The notes beneath the pieces are model-generated. The model ran no database searches and had not been told where the DNA came from. It was given only the letters and a program-made list of their open reading frames with translations. 45,538 bases of DNA from an uncultured Nocardioides sp. (GTDB lineage Bacteria; Actinomycetota; Actinomycetes; Propionibacteriales; Nocardioidaceae): assembly GCA_902805885.1 (NCBI GenBank), contig CADCUM010000034.1, forward strand, positions 1 through 45,538. Reading direction: 5' to 3'. Made by a program: the position numbers and the translations under genes. Shown piece after piece: positions 9,404-17,917 of this stretch (within the stretch, counting starts at the first letter, position 1; every line of letters begins with the position of its first letter).

Positions 9404-9664
9404 CGTTCTTCCTTCCCTTGCGGTGGTCGTGCGATGTGTGACCTGCGCCGGACGAGCCGGCGAAGCTGTGTGACGAGGTGCAGGGGCGGTCCGCGTCGGT
9501 CATGGCGAACGACCCTGCAAATGAACCTGCCAGTACGGGCTGGGGATTTCGACACCCGAGGGGGTGGCTTTGTCAATAGCCCACCTGGGCCATGGACCAT
9601 TTCGTGGAGAGATCGTGACCGAACGCTTCTCCGAGCACGTCGTGACCGGCGTCGCGGCGGGCGG

Positions 9665-9670
9665 TAGGTT
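9665..9670 (+). promoter_or_regulatory. -10 box, leaderless start of the DUF6328-like gene
   Basis: TAGGTT followed by exactly 6 nt and the ATG at 9677, so transcription probably begins at the start codon. It lies in the 273-nt divergent region shared with csbD. Confidence 0.5.
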
Positions 9671-9676
9671 CCCCGG

Positions 9677-10156
9677 ATGCACGACGACCGCGACGAGACC
9701 GAGTCGGAGCGCGCCGACCGCAACTGGAACGAGCTGCTGCAGGAGCTGCGGGTCAGCCAGACCGGGGTACAGCTGCTGGCGGGCTTCCTGGTGACCCTTC
9801 CGTTCCAGCAGCGGTTCGACTCGCTCGACGGTTTCCAGCGCACCTCGTACCTCGTCCTGCTGCTGCTCGCGGTGATCACCGTGGGCGTGATGATGTCTCC
9901 GGTCGCGATGCACCGACACCTGTTCCAGGGCCAGGCCAAGCCGCAGCTCGTGAAGGCCGGCCACCGGATGACCCGCCTCGCGCTGCTCCTCATCCCGGTG
10001 CTGCTGACGGGCATCGTCTTCCTGGTCGTCGACGTCGTCGTCGACAGGACGGTGGCCGCGCTGCTCGCCGGCGGCGTCGCCGCGGTGATGCTCGTGCTGC
10101 TGGTGCTCCTGCCGACCCTCGCCGCCTCGAAGCACGCGACGCCGCGGGACGACTGA
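9677..10156 (+). CDS. DUF6328-like membrane protein
   Basis: A 159-aa protein with a charged N-terminus (DETESERADRNWNELLQELRVSQTGVQ) followed by four hydrophobic segments, at about residues 36-55, 55-75, 95-118 and 120-145. The NWNELLQELRVSQTGVQLLAG-type start and the ALPFQ/HRHLF-like middle match the actinobacterial DUF6328 family, a four-helix inner membrane protein of unknown function. The start is set by a TAGGTT box 6 nt upstream. It is transcribed divergently from the CsbD/sigma pair and convergently with the S41 peptidase gene. Confidence 0.75.
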   Translation: MHDDRDETESERADRNWNELLQELRVSQTGVQLLAGFLVTLPFQQRFDSLDGFQRTSYLVLLLLAVITVGVMMSPVAMHRHLFQGQAKPQLVKAGHRMTRLALLLIPVLLTGIVFLVVDVVVDRTVAALLAGGVAAVMLVLLVLLPTLAASKHATPRDD

Positions 10157-10166
10157 CCCGCCGGGA

Positions 10167-11120
10167 TCAGGTCCGGACGAGCGCCTCCAGCTCACGCCGT
10201 ACGGCGTCGGGGACCTCGGCACCCGAGGCGAGGAGCCGCTCCGCTGCGAGCCGGTGCGCGACGCCCAGGGCTTCCGCGGCCGCGCACGCGACGTCCGGGA
10301 CGACGCCCGTCGCCTCCCAGTTGCCACCCGTGTCGGCGTTCACCACCCGCTGCGTGGGCAGCCGCAGCAGGAAGTGCGGGTCCACGACGACCGACTCCAC
10401 CGGGTTGGCGGCCCCGACGGTGGTCTCACCGACGACGACCGCGCGACCCATGGCCTGCAGGTCGTAGGCCAGCTCCTCGGTCCCTGACGGCGTCCGACCG
10501 CTCGTGAGCACGAAGAGCGGCTGCCGGGCCATCCGCGGCGCGGACAGGTGGGTCTGCGTCCACGTCTGCATGACGACCTGCCCCTCCCGGTCCACGACGT
10601 CGAGGAGCTTGCGTGTCGGCGGCTCGACGAAGTGGCTGACCAGGTAGGCCACCCCGGTGGGGGCGCCTCCGTTGCTCACCCGTACGTCGAGCACCAGCGC
10701 CGCGCAGCGGGACAGGAACGCCAGCGCGCCGTCGATGACCGGACCGGTGCCCTCGGGCTCGTCGAGGGACTCGATCACCAGCAGCCCGACGTTGCCGGCG
10801 AGGCGCTCGGCCCGGTGGATCCCCTGGTTGTGGTGGTCCTGCTCGGCCCAGTACGCCGCGAGCACCTCCGGGTCGTCCCACTCGTTCCCGACGGCCGGGT
10901 CGCGGGGCGCCCCGCTGTACCGCAGCTGGAGGTGCCGGTCCGACGACGCCGTCTGCAGCACCTCGGTGACAGCCGCGGCCAGCGCGGTCCCGCTCCGCCC
11001 GACGAACGCGCCCTCGTCGAGCGCCCTCACCACCGCGTCGGCAGCCTGCCGGCCGGCCTCGGGGAGGACGTACCGCTCCCGCAGCCGGACCACGATCCGC
11101 GCCAGGAGGTCCTCGTCCAT
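10167..11120 (-). CDS. S41 family peptidase (tail-specific protease/IRBP-like fold)
   Basis: A 317-aa protein with an N-terminal helical domain (residues 1-75) resembling the IRBP/C-terminal processing peptidase cap. The S41 catalytic domain follows. The core has VGLLVIESLD, LVLDVRVSNGGAP (usually DLRxNxGG) and FVLTSGRTPSGTEELAYDLQ, with the probable catalytic Ser212. It then has VGETTVGAANP and a C-terminal TGVVPDV, both typical of S41. No signal peptide is visible, so it is probably cytoplasmic. The ATG sits 6 nt after a TAGCCT box. The substrate is unknown. Confidence 0.85.
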   Translation of the reverse strand: MDEDLLARIVVRLRERYVLPEAGRQAADAVVRALDEGAFVGRSGTALAAAVTEVLQTASSDRHLQLRYSGAPRDPAVGNEWDDPEVLAAYWAEQDHHNQGIHRAERLAGNVGLLVIESLDEPEGTGPVIDGALAFLSRCAALVLDVRVSNGGAPTGVAYLVSHFVEPPTRKLLDVVDREGQVVMQTWTQTHLSAPRMARQPLFVLTSGRTPSGTEELAYDLQAMGRAVVVGETTVGAANPVESVVVDPHFLLRLPTQRVVNADTGGNWEATGVVPDVACAAAEALGVAHRLAAERLLASGAEVPDAVRRELEALVRT

Positions 11121-11126
11121 GCACGG

Positions 11127-11132
11127 AGGCTA
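11127..11132 (-). promoter_or_regulatory. -10 box, leaderless start of the S41 peptidase gene
   Basis: TAGCCT on the minus strand, 6 nt before the ATG at 11120; same geometry as other leaderless starts in this window. Confidence 0.5.
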
Positions 11133-11222
11133 GGCGGCCCGGCCGGTCGCAGCCACCGGGTTGCGGTCGCCCCCTACGGGTGAGACCTGCCGTGATCGCG
11201 CCGCATTGCCGACATCCGTCCG

Positions 11223-11228
11223 TAGACT
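11223..11228 (+). promoter_or_regulatory. -10 box upstream of the SpoIIE phosphatase gene
   Basis: TAGACT ends 9 nt before the ATG at 11238, so the mRNA leader would be only a few bases, too short for a normal ribosome-binding site. Confidence 0.4.
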
Positions 11229-11237
11229 GACGCGATC

Positions 11238-12920
11238 ATGGCAGCGGACGGCTTCGCCACCTTCCAGGCAGCGGGGTCGATGCAGCCTGCCTATCTCGCG
11301 GTGGACTGGGCGGCGACCGCGCTGGGGCCCGTGTCGGGCTGGTCGCCCGCCCTCCGTGCCACCGTCGACATGATGCTGCACACCCGGTTCCCGATGGCGG
11401 TCTTCTGGGGCGAGCAGTTCGTCCTCGTCTACAACGAGGGCTACACCGAGCTCATCGGCGACAAGCACCCCAGTGCACTGGGGTGCACGGCGCCCGAGGT
11501 CTTCCCCGAGGCGATGGACTTCATCGCGCCGATGATGGAGGCGGCGCTGGTCCGCGGCGAGGACTTCCGGTACGACGACGCACCCGTGCCCCTGCGCCGC
11601 CGGGGGTTCCTCGAGGAGTGCTACTTCACCTTCTCCTACTCGCCCGTGCGTGGCGCCGACAGCGCGGTGGAGGGTGTCCTGGTCGTCGCCGCCGAGACCA
11701 CCGAGCAGGTGGTGTCGGCCCGACGGCAGGAGCTCCTGGGACTGCTGCTGGAACGACTCTTCGTCGTCCAGGACCTCGACGAGCTCGCCGAGCAGACGTG
11801 CGCCGTGCTCGGGACCGACCCCGACGACCTCCCGGTGGTGGACCTGCACCTGCCCAGTGGCAGGACCTGCTCGACCGCAGGTGCGCCCGAGCTGCCCACC
11901 ACGCCGCCGTCGGGAGCCGTCGGGCGCCGGCTCGTCTCGGCGTCGCACGACGGGACGACGACGGTCTGGCTGCCACTGCAACGGCCGAAGGAGGGACGCC
12001 CCGACGACGGCGAGCGGCCGGTCAGCCCGGCGGCCGGCGTCATGGTGGTGCGGTGCAGCGACCGGCTGGTCTTCGACGGGACCTACCGGGTGTTCCTCCG
12101 TCTCGTGGCCGGTGCCGTCGCGACCGTGATCGGGCGCCTCAACACGCGTGCCGCAGACCTCTCGCTGCGCGAGCGCGAGCGGGCGTTCTCCACCGCGCTG
12201 CAGCGGAGCCTGCTGACGGCGCCGACCCGACCCCACTCCCTGCAGGTCGCGGTCCGCTACGAGCCCGCCACCGACGTCGCGCAGGTGGGAGGTGACTGGC
12301 ACGACTCGTTCGTGCTGCCCGACGGTGCCCTCGCGCTCAGCATCGGCGACGTCGCCGGCCACGACCGGGACGCCGCGGCCGGGATGGCCCAGGTGCGCAA
12401 CCTGCTGCGCGGGATCGCGTTCACGATGGAGGAGCCGCCTGCGCACGTCATGCAGGCGCTCGACCGCGCCATGGCGGGACTGGACGTCGACACGATCGCC
12501 ACGGCGATCCTGGCCCGCGTCGAGCACGCGGAGGTCCCGGACGCCCCGGACGGGCAGGACGGCCAGGAGCACCTGGTGCTGCGGTGGACCAACGCCGGGC
12601 ACCCGCCCCCCGCGCTGATCACCCCGGACGGCGTGGTCGAGCTGCTGGCCGCGGAGCCCGACGTCCTCCTGGGGGTGCTGCCCGACGGCACCCGCGCCGA
12701 CCACGTCCGCGTCCTCGAGCCCGGCTCGACGGTGGTGCTCTACACCGACGGGCTCATCGACCGTCGGGGACACGGGCTCGACCACGGCTTCGAGTGGCTG
12801 GCGCGCACCCTCGCCGACCACGCGTCGGAGGACCCGGAGCAGCTGGCGGACAGCCTCCTCGCCGAGAAGCTCTCCGGCAGCGAGGACGACGTCGCCCTGC
12901 TCGTGCTGCGGGTCCCCTGA
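11238..12920 (+). CDS. PAS/GAF-SpoIIE (PP2C-type) serine phosphatase
   Basis: A 560-aa soluble signalling phosphatase. Residues about 15-145 form a PAS-like sensor (LGPVSGWSPALRATVDMML, MAVFWGEQFVLVYNEGY), and about 165-300 form a GAF-like segment. The SpoIIE/PP2C catalytic domain covers about 310-560. Metal-binding acidic residues are visible in QVGGDWHDSF, SIGDVAGHD, LYTDGLIDRRG and DDVALLV. Such phosphatases dephosphorylate anti-anti-sigma factors and thereby free SigB/SigF-type sigma factors. A sigma factor of that class lies 2-3 kb away, but nothing here proves they work together. Upstream is divergent to the S41 peptidase gene. Confidence 0.88.
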   Translation: MAADGFATFQAAGSMQPAYLAVDWAATALGPVSGWSPALRATVDMMLHTRFPMAVFWGEQFVLVYNEGYTELIGDKHPSALGCTAPEVFPEAMDFIAPMMEAALVRGEDFRYDDAPVPLRRRGFLEECYFTFSYSPVRGADSAVEGVLVVAAETTEQVVSARRQELLGLLLERLFVVQDLDELAEQTCAVLGTDPDDLPVVDLHLPSGRTCSTAGAPELPTTPPSGAVGRRLVSASHDGTTTVWLPLQRPKEGRPDDGERPVSPAAGVMVVRCSDRLVFDGTYRVFLRLVAGAVATVIGRLNTRAADLSLRERERAFSTALQRSLLTAPTRPHSLQVAVRYEPATDVAQVGGDWHDSFVLPDGALALSIGDVAGHDRDAAAGMAQVRNLLRGIAFTMEEPPAHVMQALDRAMAGLDVDTIATAILARVEHAEVPDAPDGQDGQEHLVLRWTNAGHPPPALITPDGVVELLAAEPDVLLGVLPDGTRADHVRVLEPGSTVVLYTDGLIDRRGHGLDHGFEWLARTLADHASEDPEQLADSLLAEKLSGSEDDVALLVLRVP

Positions 12921-12933
12921 GCCGGGCCGAGGC

Positions 12934-13842
12934 TCAGAACACCGACCAGCCGGTCCGGTGGGTGAACTCGTCCAGGGCGGCGACGCCCGCGACCGAGTTG
13001 CCGGAGGTGCCCAGTCGCGGCCCCCAGACGGCGATCGTGCAGCGGCCGGGGACGACGGCCAGGATCCCGCCGCCCACCCCGCTCTTGCCCGGGAGGCCCA
13101 CCCGGTAGGCGAACTCGCCGGCGGCGTCGTACGTCCCGCAGGTCAGCATGATGGCGTTGATGCGCTTGACCTGACGGGGGTCAAGCACCTGGCCTCCGGA
13201 GGCCCCCCGGCCACCGCGGGCCAGGAACAGCCCGGCGAGGGCCAGGTCCTGGCAGCTCATCGTGAGCGCGCACTGCCAGAAGTAGGCCTCCAGCACGTCC
13301 GTGACCGGGTTGACGAGGTTGCCGTGGCTGGCTAGGAAGTGGGCCAGCGCCGAGTTGCGGTGACCGCTCGCGGCCTCGGCGGCCGCGATGGCGGGGTCCG
13401 AGTCGATCGAGGCGTTCCCGCTCTCCCCGCGGAGCAGGTCGAGCAGCGCCGGACGGACGTCCCCCGTGGCCTGGAGGAGGTGGTCGGTCACGACCAGGGC
13501 GCCCGCGTTGATGAACGGGTTGCGGGGGATGCCGCGCTCGACCTCGAGCTGCATGAGCGAGTTGTACGGCGTCCCCGACGGCTCGCGGGAGACCCGGCTC
13601 CAGACCGCGTCCGCGTCCGTGGCGAGCACGAGCGCCAGGGAGAAGACCTTGGAGACGCTCTGGATGGAGAAGGGCTCCTGCGCGTCGCCTGCGGTGAACA
13701 CCTCCCCCGAGGTCAGGGCGACGGCGAGGCCGACGGCGTCGGGGTCGACGGCGTCGAGGCCGGGGATGTGGGTCGCGACCTCGCCCCGGCCACGGACCAC
13801 GCCGTCGGCGATCTCGTCGATCAGCGCCTGCAGGTCGGTCAT
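12934..13842 (-). CDS. glsA: Glutaminase A
   Basis: A 302-aa serine-dependent beta-lactamase-fold glutaminase that hydrolyses glutamine to glutamate and ammonia. The SxxK catalytic motif is in FSIQSVSKVF (Ser62, Lys65). Further family blocks are PYNSLMQLE, RNPFINAGALVV, NVLEAYF-like DVLEAYFWQCALTMS and GEFAYRVGLPGKSGVGGGILAV. Length fits the family (about 300-310 aa). The ATG at 13842 has GGAG 6 nt upstream. A TAGGGT box at 13890-13895 would give a leader of about 40 nt that contains a strong hairpin. Confidence 0.95.
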   Translation of the reverse strand: MTDLQALIDEIADGVVRGRGEVATHIPGLDAVDPDAVGLAVALTSGEVFTAGDAQEPFSIQSVSKVFSLALVLATDADAVWSRVSREPSGTPYNSLMQLEVERGIPRNPFINAGALVVTDHLLQATGDVRPALLDLLRGESGNASIDSDPAIAAAEAASGHRNSALAHFLASHGNLVNPVTDVLEAYFWQCALTMSCQDLALAGLFLARGGRGASGGQVLDPRQVKRINAIMLTCGTYDAAGEFAYRVGLPGKSGVGGGILAVVPGRCTIAVWGPRLGTSGNSVAGVAALDEFTHRTGWSVF

Positions 13843-13857
13843 GGACGGCTCCGGTTC

Positions 13858-13895
13858 TCGGGGCGCCGTGCGCGCCCCGACGGGACCGGACCCTA
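13858..13895 (-). promoter_or_regulatory. glsA promoter box and 5' leader hairpin
   Basis: TAGGGT (minus strand, 13890-13895) is a plausible -10 box. The predicted leader then contains TCGGGGCGC / GCGCCCCGA (13858-13866 and 13872-13880), a perfect 9-bp inverted repeat with a 5-nt loop. It may be a 5' regulatory hairpin for glsA, or the terminator of the upstream same-strand gene ending at 13946. Confidence 0.4.
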
Positions 13896-13945
13896 GACCC
13901 GACCCGCCGACGGACAGCGTCCGGGACGGCGCGCGGCCGAGCCGG

Positions 13946-14839
13946 TCAGCCGGTCACGGGAGCCGAGGCCTGCACCGGCACCGGCACCGGTGCGGGCTTG
14001 GGCTTCGGCTTCGGCTGGGGCGCCTGAGCTCCCTTCACCTCGGTGACGTGCTGGACGGGCCCGCCGCAGGTCGTGGAGGCCAGCACGGCGACCAGCTTGC
14101 CGCCCACCTCGAGGCGCAGACCCTCGACGGTGAGGTTCTCGCCGTCGACCGTCTGGTGGTTGAGCGTGATCCGGGCGACCGGGGCCAGCTGCTCGGGCAG
14201 CAGCTGCGTCTCGGGAGCCACCTCCCCCAGGAGCGCCGGCTGGGGTGCTCCGAGCACCTCGACGTCGGTCAGCGTCACGGTGCCGGTCTGGTCGTTGCAC
14301 TCGGTCTGGAGGGTCCCGATCTTCGCGAGGGACACGATGTCGGCGTCCAGCAGGCCGGTGCAGAACTCGGCCGCGGCCGCGGTCGTCGGGATGTCGACGA
14401 CCGCACCGACGGCCGGCACCTGGTTCAGTGCCTCGTTGAGGGGCTCGAGGACCTGGTCAGCGGGACCCGCCTGCTCCACGACGGTGCAGGCCTGCGTGAG
14501 CTTGGCGATGCCGTCCCTGAGCTGCTGGGGCAGCTTCGCGGCCTCCGAGCCGAGGGTGAGGTCGGTGACCTTGGCGGTGGCGCGGTCGTTGCCGGCGCTG
14601 AGGTCCATCACTCCGCCGGCGACCAGCGGACCGAGCTGGGCCGGGACGTGCCCGCCCCCCGTCTGGGTCGTCGATCCGTCGGACTCGACCGCGGGCTGGC
14701 CCGGGGACCCGCCGACGGAGGCGCCGTACGCCGAGGAGCCCGACTGGTGGTCACCGCTGGCGGTCGGTGCGGCCGTGACCACGAGCGCTGCGACTGCCGC
14801 TGCGATGCCTGCGACGCCGGCCTTGGCTGGGGTTCTCAT
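13946..14839 (-). CDS. Secreted choice-of-anchor-P-like protein
   Basis: A 297-aa exported protein with a clear signal peptide (MRTPAKAGVAGIAAAVAALVV, cleavage near TASG or APTASG at about residues 26-29). The mature part begins with SSAYGASVGG and has alternating hydrophobic beta-strand-like blocks (ATAKVTDLTLG, GTVTLTDVEVLG, LTVEGLRLEVGGKLVAVLAS). Two cysteine pairs are possible: Cys near QACTVVEQ and FCTGLLD, and near TECND and STTCGGP. The C-terminus is a Pro/Lys repeat (PKPKPKPAPVPVPV), a likely wall-spanning or flexible tail. This resembles the actinobacterial choice-of-anchor P family; no enzymatic motif was seen. The GGAGG ribosome-binding site before the ATG is good. Likely co-transcribed with the L,D-transpeptidase gene 15 nt upstream. 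Confidence 0.65.
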   Translation of the reverse strand: MRTPAKAGVAGIAAAVAALVVTAAPTASGDHQSGSSAYGASVGGSPGQPAVESDGSTTQTGGGHVPAQLGPLVAGGVMDLSAGNDRATAKVTDLTLGSEAAKLPQQLRDGIAKLTQACTVVEQAGPADQVLEPLNEALNQVPAVGAVVDIPTTAAAAEFCTGLLDADIVSLAKIGTLQTECNDQTGTVTLTDVEVLGAPQPALLGEVAPETQLLPEQLAPVARITLNHQTVDGENLTVEGLRLEVGGKLVAVLASTTCGGPVQHVTEVKGAQAPQPKPKPKPAPVPVPVQASAPVTG

Positions 14840-14854
14840 GTGATCCTCCGGGAC

Positions 14855-15661
14855 CTAGTACTGATCGACGATGACGAGGGTGCCGAGCGGCACCCGGCGG
14901 AGCTGTTCGAGGGCCTCGGCCGGCACGCGGACGCAGCCGTGGCTGACGGCGCGACCGAACACCGAGGCGTCCGGCCAGCCGTGGAGCGCGACGGTCCCCG
15001 GGCCGCCGCCGTAGCTGTCGAGGGTGTCGCTGTGCGAGCCGAGGGGCAGGATCAGCGGGGAGTAGCGCTGCTCGGGGTCGACGATCGACCCGAGCAGGAA
15101 GGTGCGTCCCACCGGGGTCGGCGTCTCGGGCGCGCCCACGGCGACGCTCCACGTCCCCACCAGGTCGCCGTCGCGGAGGAGATCGAGCCGGCGGGAGCCG
15201 ACGTGCACCCGCACGAGGTACGGCGTCCGCCGCTCCTCGAGCTGCGCCGTCCGCAGCCATCCGGTCGAGCCGTTGGGACGGGACGGGAGCAGCACCTGCG
15301 TCCACTCCCCGCGCCGGCCGACCACCGGCAGCCACGTGTCGCCCATCTGCGTCGGCGTGATCTTGGCGAAGGCGCCACGCCCGGGCTCGGCGTGCACCGG
15401 GAGCGTGCGGCGCGGGTGGACGACGTCGCCCTCGGTGGCCTGGAGCGGCGCGGTGTCCCGGGGGGCGCGAGGGAGCTTCGCCTTCGTGGTCGAGGCCGCG
15501 AGCGTGGCCAGGTCGACGCCACCGGAGCGCTTGTTCCCGTCGGACGCGCTGCACGAGGTGAGGGCCGACACGAGGACGACTGCGAGCGCGACGAGCGCCA
15601 CGGGGGACAGCGTCCCGCGCAGCGTGCCGAGCACGCTGCGACGCGTTGGCGCGACCGACAC
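14855..15661 (-). CDS. L,D-transpeptidase lipoprotein (YkuD domain)
   Basis: A 268-aa cell-wall cross-linking enzyme. The N-terminus carries a lipoprotein signal (hydrophobic residues 20-34, lipobox LTSC with Cys37). Next comes an SH3-like segment (VHAEPGRGAFAKI through GWLRTAQLEE). The YkuD catalytic domain has HGWPD and the SHGCVRV motif (Cys243). It probably forms 3-3 links or attaches proteins to peptidoglycan outside the membrane. I chose the GTG at 15661 because GGGGAGG lies 8 nt upstream; the longer open frame reads through tRNA-Arg. The secreted protein gene downstream is separated by only 15 nt, so the two are likely an operon of envelope proteins. Confidence 0.9.
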   Translation of the reverse strand: MSVAPTRRSVLGTLRGTLSPVALVALAVVLVSALTSCSASDGNKRSGGVDLATLAASTTKAKLPRAPRDTAPLQATEGDVVHPRRTLPVHAEPGRGAFAKITPTQMGDTWLPVVGRRGEWTQVLLPSRPNGSTGWLRTAQLEERRTPYLVRVHVGSRRLDLLRDGDLVGTWSVAVGAPETPTPVGRTFLLGSIVDPEQRYSPLILPLGSHSDTLDSYGGGPGTVALHGWPDASVFGRAVSHGCVRVPAEALEQLRRVPLGTLVIVDQY

Positions 15662-15756
15662 CGAGACCACCTCCCCTCTCCGCAAGACCCAACGACGCAG
15701 GGCGCAGATGGTGACGGGGGGCCGGACGAGGGCTCGGGACGGCGGGCCGGGAACGA

Positions 15757-15791
15757 CGAAGCCGCAGGCCGGCGAGCGGCCTGCGGCTTCG
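15757..15791 (-). terminator. Terminator of tRNA-Arg
   Basis: A perfect 15-bp inverted repeat (15757-15771 with 15777-15791) and a 5-nt loop, 8 nt past the tRNA 3' end on the minus strand. No U-tract. Confidence 0.65.
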
Positions 15792-15798
15792 TGTCTTG

Positions 15799-15871
15799 CG
15801 CGCCCGTAGGGATTCGAACCCCAAACCTTCTGATCCGTAGTCAGATGCTCTATCCGTTGAGCTACGGGCGC
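15799..15871 (-). tRNA. tRNA-Arg (anticodon ACG)
   Basis: A 73-nt cloverleaf: acceptor GCGCCCG/CGGGCGC, D arm AGCTCAACGGATAGAGC, anticodon stem TCTGA/TCAGA with loop CTACGGA, and T arm GGGGTTCGAATCCC. The anticodon ACG would be edited to ICG and read CGU, CGC and CGA. CCA is not encoded. A TATCCT box at 15910-15915 on the minus strand is a plausible -10. Confidence 0.95.
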
Positions 15872-16040
15872 CTGTCGTCCGCTCCGCATGGCGGGGCGAG
15901 GACTGGATGAGGATAGCCGACGCCGCGGGGACCGGGGAAATCAGTAGTCGCGTCGGCCGGGTTCAGACGCCCCGAGCGTGCCCTAGGGTGCTGGACACGC
16001 ACCGTGGCGGAAGCCCGCCGCGCAGACGAGAGGCATCGCG

Positions 16041-17876
16041 ATGGCAGATCTCGAGGCGGCCCTGGATGCGGCCGGACTGACCAATCCCCGGGTCCGTGAG
16101 TTCGTCCGGCAGTACGCCGAGCTGACCGGTGCCGAGCGCGTCGAGGTGGTCAACGCAGCCGACGACGCGCGCCTGCTCGAGGAGGCCGTCGCTGCCGGCG
16201 AGCTGCAGCGCGCGGGGGAGGGTCGCTACTACTCGCGCTCCTACCACAAGGACACCGCCCGCTCGGAGGAGCGGACGATCGTCGCGACGAGCGACGAGAA
16301 GGACAGGGGCGTCTACAACAACTGGCGCCCGGCCTCGGAGATGAAGCCGATGCTCCACGACCGCATGCGCGGGGCGAGCGCCGGCAAGACGATGTACGTC
16401 GTCCCCTACCTGATGGCGCCGCAGGGCAACGCCCTCTCGCCCTGGGCCACCGGTGTGGAGCTGACCGACACCCGCACCGTGGTGCTCCACATGATCCGGA
16501 TGGCCCGGGTGGGCGTGCAGTTCGTCAACGAGCTCGAGGACCCCGACTCCTTCGTCCGGGCCGTGCACGTCACCGGGGACCTCGAGAACCTCGGCCAGGG
16601 CACCGACGAGGACCAGCGCTACTTCGTGACGGTCGCCGACGAGCGCACCATCCTGCACTTCGGGTCGTCGTACGGCGGCAACGCGCTGCTCGGCAAGATC
16701 GCCCACGGGCTCCGGCAGGGGGCGTACGACGGCTGGGCGAGCAAGAAGTTCCTCGCCGAGCAGTACATGCTCATCGGGATCCACGACAAGGAGACCGGGC
16801 GGACCTACCACGTCTGCGGCGGCTTCCCGAGCGCCTCCGGCAAGACCAACCTCGCCATGATGGCGCCGCCCGAGGCGCTCGGCGACCGCTACCACGTGAC
16901 GTTCTACGGCGACGACATCGCGTGGCTCTGGGTCGACGAGGAGTCGGGCCGCCTCTACGGCATGAACCCCGAGTACGGCGTCTTCGGCGTCGCCAAGGAC
17001 ACGAACGAGGCGACCAACCCCAACGCGCTGGCCTCGGTCGCGGAGGGCACGGACTGCATCTTCACCAACGTGGCCTTCAACCCCACGACGGGCGAGGTGT
17101 GGTGGGAGGGCAGGACGCCCAGGCCGCCGAACCCGCGGGGCTGGCTGGACTGGACGGGCTCGCCCGTGGCCGACCGCAAGGACAACGACACGGCGCCGTG
17201 GGCCCACCCCAACAGCCGGTTCACCACGACGCTCGACAACGTCCCGAACATCGCGCCCGACTACGACGCGCCCACCGGTGTCCCCATCGACGCGATCATC
17301 TTCGGCGGCCGGACCCGCGACCGGGAGCCCCTGGTCCGCGCGATCACCGACCTCGCCGAGGGCGTCTACGACGGGCTCACCCTGGGGGCGGAGGCGACGT
17401 TCGCCGCCGAGGGGGTGGACGGCCAGCTGCGCTACGACCCGATGTCCAACCGCCCGTTCATGGCGTACGGCGAGGGCGACTACGCCCAGCACTACCTCGA
17501 CGTGGTCGGCGCAGCCACCGAGCAGCCGATCTTCGCCCACGTCAACTGGTTCCAGCGCGACCCCGAGGACGGTCACTTCCTCTGGCCGGGCTACCAGGAG
17601 AACCTCCGTCCGCTGCTGTGGCTGCTGCAGCTCAAGAACGGCGAGGTCACCGGCCGCCGTACGCCCGTCGGGATCCTGCCGACCGAGGAGGAGCTCGACC
17701 TGACGGGCCTCGACCTCCCGCCCGAGGACCTGCAGCGCATCCTGACCATCGACCGGGAGCGCTGGCAGCAGGAGATGGGGTTCCGGGAGGAGCACCTGTC
17801 CCAGTTCGGGCGGATGCCGGAGGCGATCTGGGAGGCGCACCGCCGGGTGGCGGGGGACCTCGACGCCGAGGCCTGA
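16041..17876 (+). CDS. Divergent GTP-type PEP carboxykinase paralogue with altered active site
   Basis: A full-length 611-aa protein of the GTP-dependent PEP carboxykinase fold, clearly paralogous to the canonical enzyme at 21365-23218. It keeps [13 protein letters not shown], the acidic metal motif YGDDIAW, HPNSRF and NWF...FLWPGY. It departs at residues nearly invariant in the family. The P-loop reads FPSASGKTN with Ser266 in place of the reactive Cys (Cys284 in the neighbour). GKK reads GKI (Ile220 for the second Lys). The metal-ligand His region AEHML reads AEQYML (Gln241/Tyr242). GGRR reads GGRT. It may use a different substrate or be regulatory; loss of activity cannot be excluded. The open frame is intact with normal codon use, so it is not decaying. 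The start ATG follows GAGAGGC, and a TAGGGT box lies at 15984-15989. Confidence 0.85.
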   Translation: MADLEAALDAAGLTNPRVREFVRQYAELTGAERVEVVNAADDARLLEEAVAAGELQRAGEGRYYSRSYHKDTARSEERTIVATSDEKDRGVYNNWRPASEMKPMLHDRMRGASAGKTMYVVPYLMAPQGNALSPWATGVELTDTRTVVLHMIRMARVGVQFVNELEDPDSFVRAVHVTGDLENLGQGTDEDQRYFVTVADERTILHFGSSYGGNALLGKIAHGLRQGAYDGWASKKFLAEQYMLIGIHDKETGRTYHVCGGFPSASGKTNLAMMAPPEALGDRYHVTFYGDDIAWLWVDEESGRLYGMNPEYGVFGVAKDTNEATNPNALASVAEGTDCIFTNVAFNPTTGEVWWEGRTPRPPNPRGWLDWTGSPVADRKDNDTAPWAHPNSRFTTTLDNVPNIAPDYDAPTGVPIDAIIFGGRTRDREPLVRAITDLAEGVYDGLTLGAEATFAAEGVDGQLRYDPMSNRPFMAYGEGDYAQHYLDVVGAATEQPIFAHVNWFQRDPEDGHFLWPGYQENLRPLLWLLQLKNGEVTGRRTPVGILPTEEELDLTGLDLPPEDLQRILTIDRERWQQEMGFREEHLSQFGRMPEAIWEAHRRVAGDLDAEA

Positions 17877-17917
17877 GGGGGAGCGCGGCGACACGCCGAA
17901 AGGCTCCTGAGGCCACA

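Noticed and set aside
15662..15889. N-terminal extension of the L,D-transpeptidase frame
   Set aside because: The extension reads through tRNA-Arg and its terminator; the tRNA translates to a well-known false peptide (LTTDQKVWGSNPYGRA). The GTG at 15661 has a good ribosome-binding site and begins a lipoprotein signal.
16041..17876. Calling the divergent PEP carboxykinase a pseudogene
   Set aside because: The frame is full length, without stops or frameshifts, with normal codon use and a plausible promoter. Changes are confined to particular active-site positions rather than spread as in decay.
16041..17876. Pyrophosphate-dependent PEP carboxykinase
   Set aside because: That type is a much larger protein (about 1100 aa). 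This one is 611 aa and aligns end to end with the GTP-dependent enzyme.
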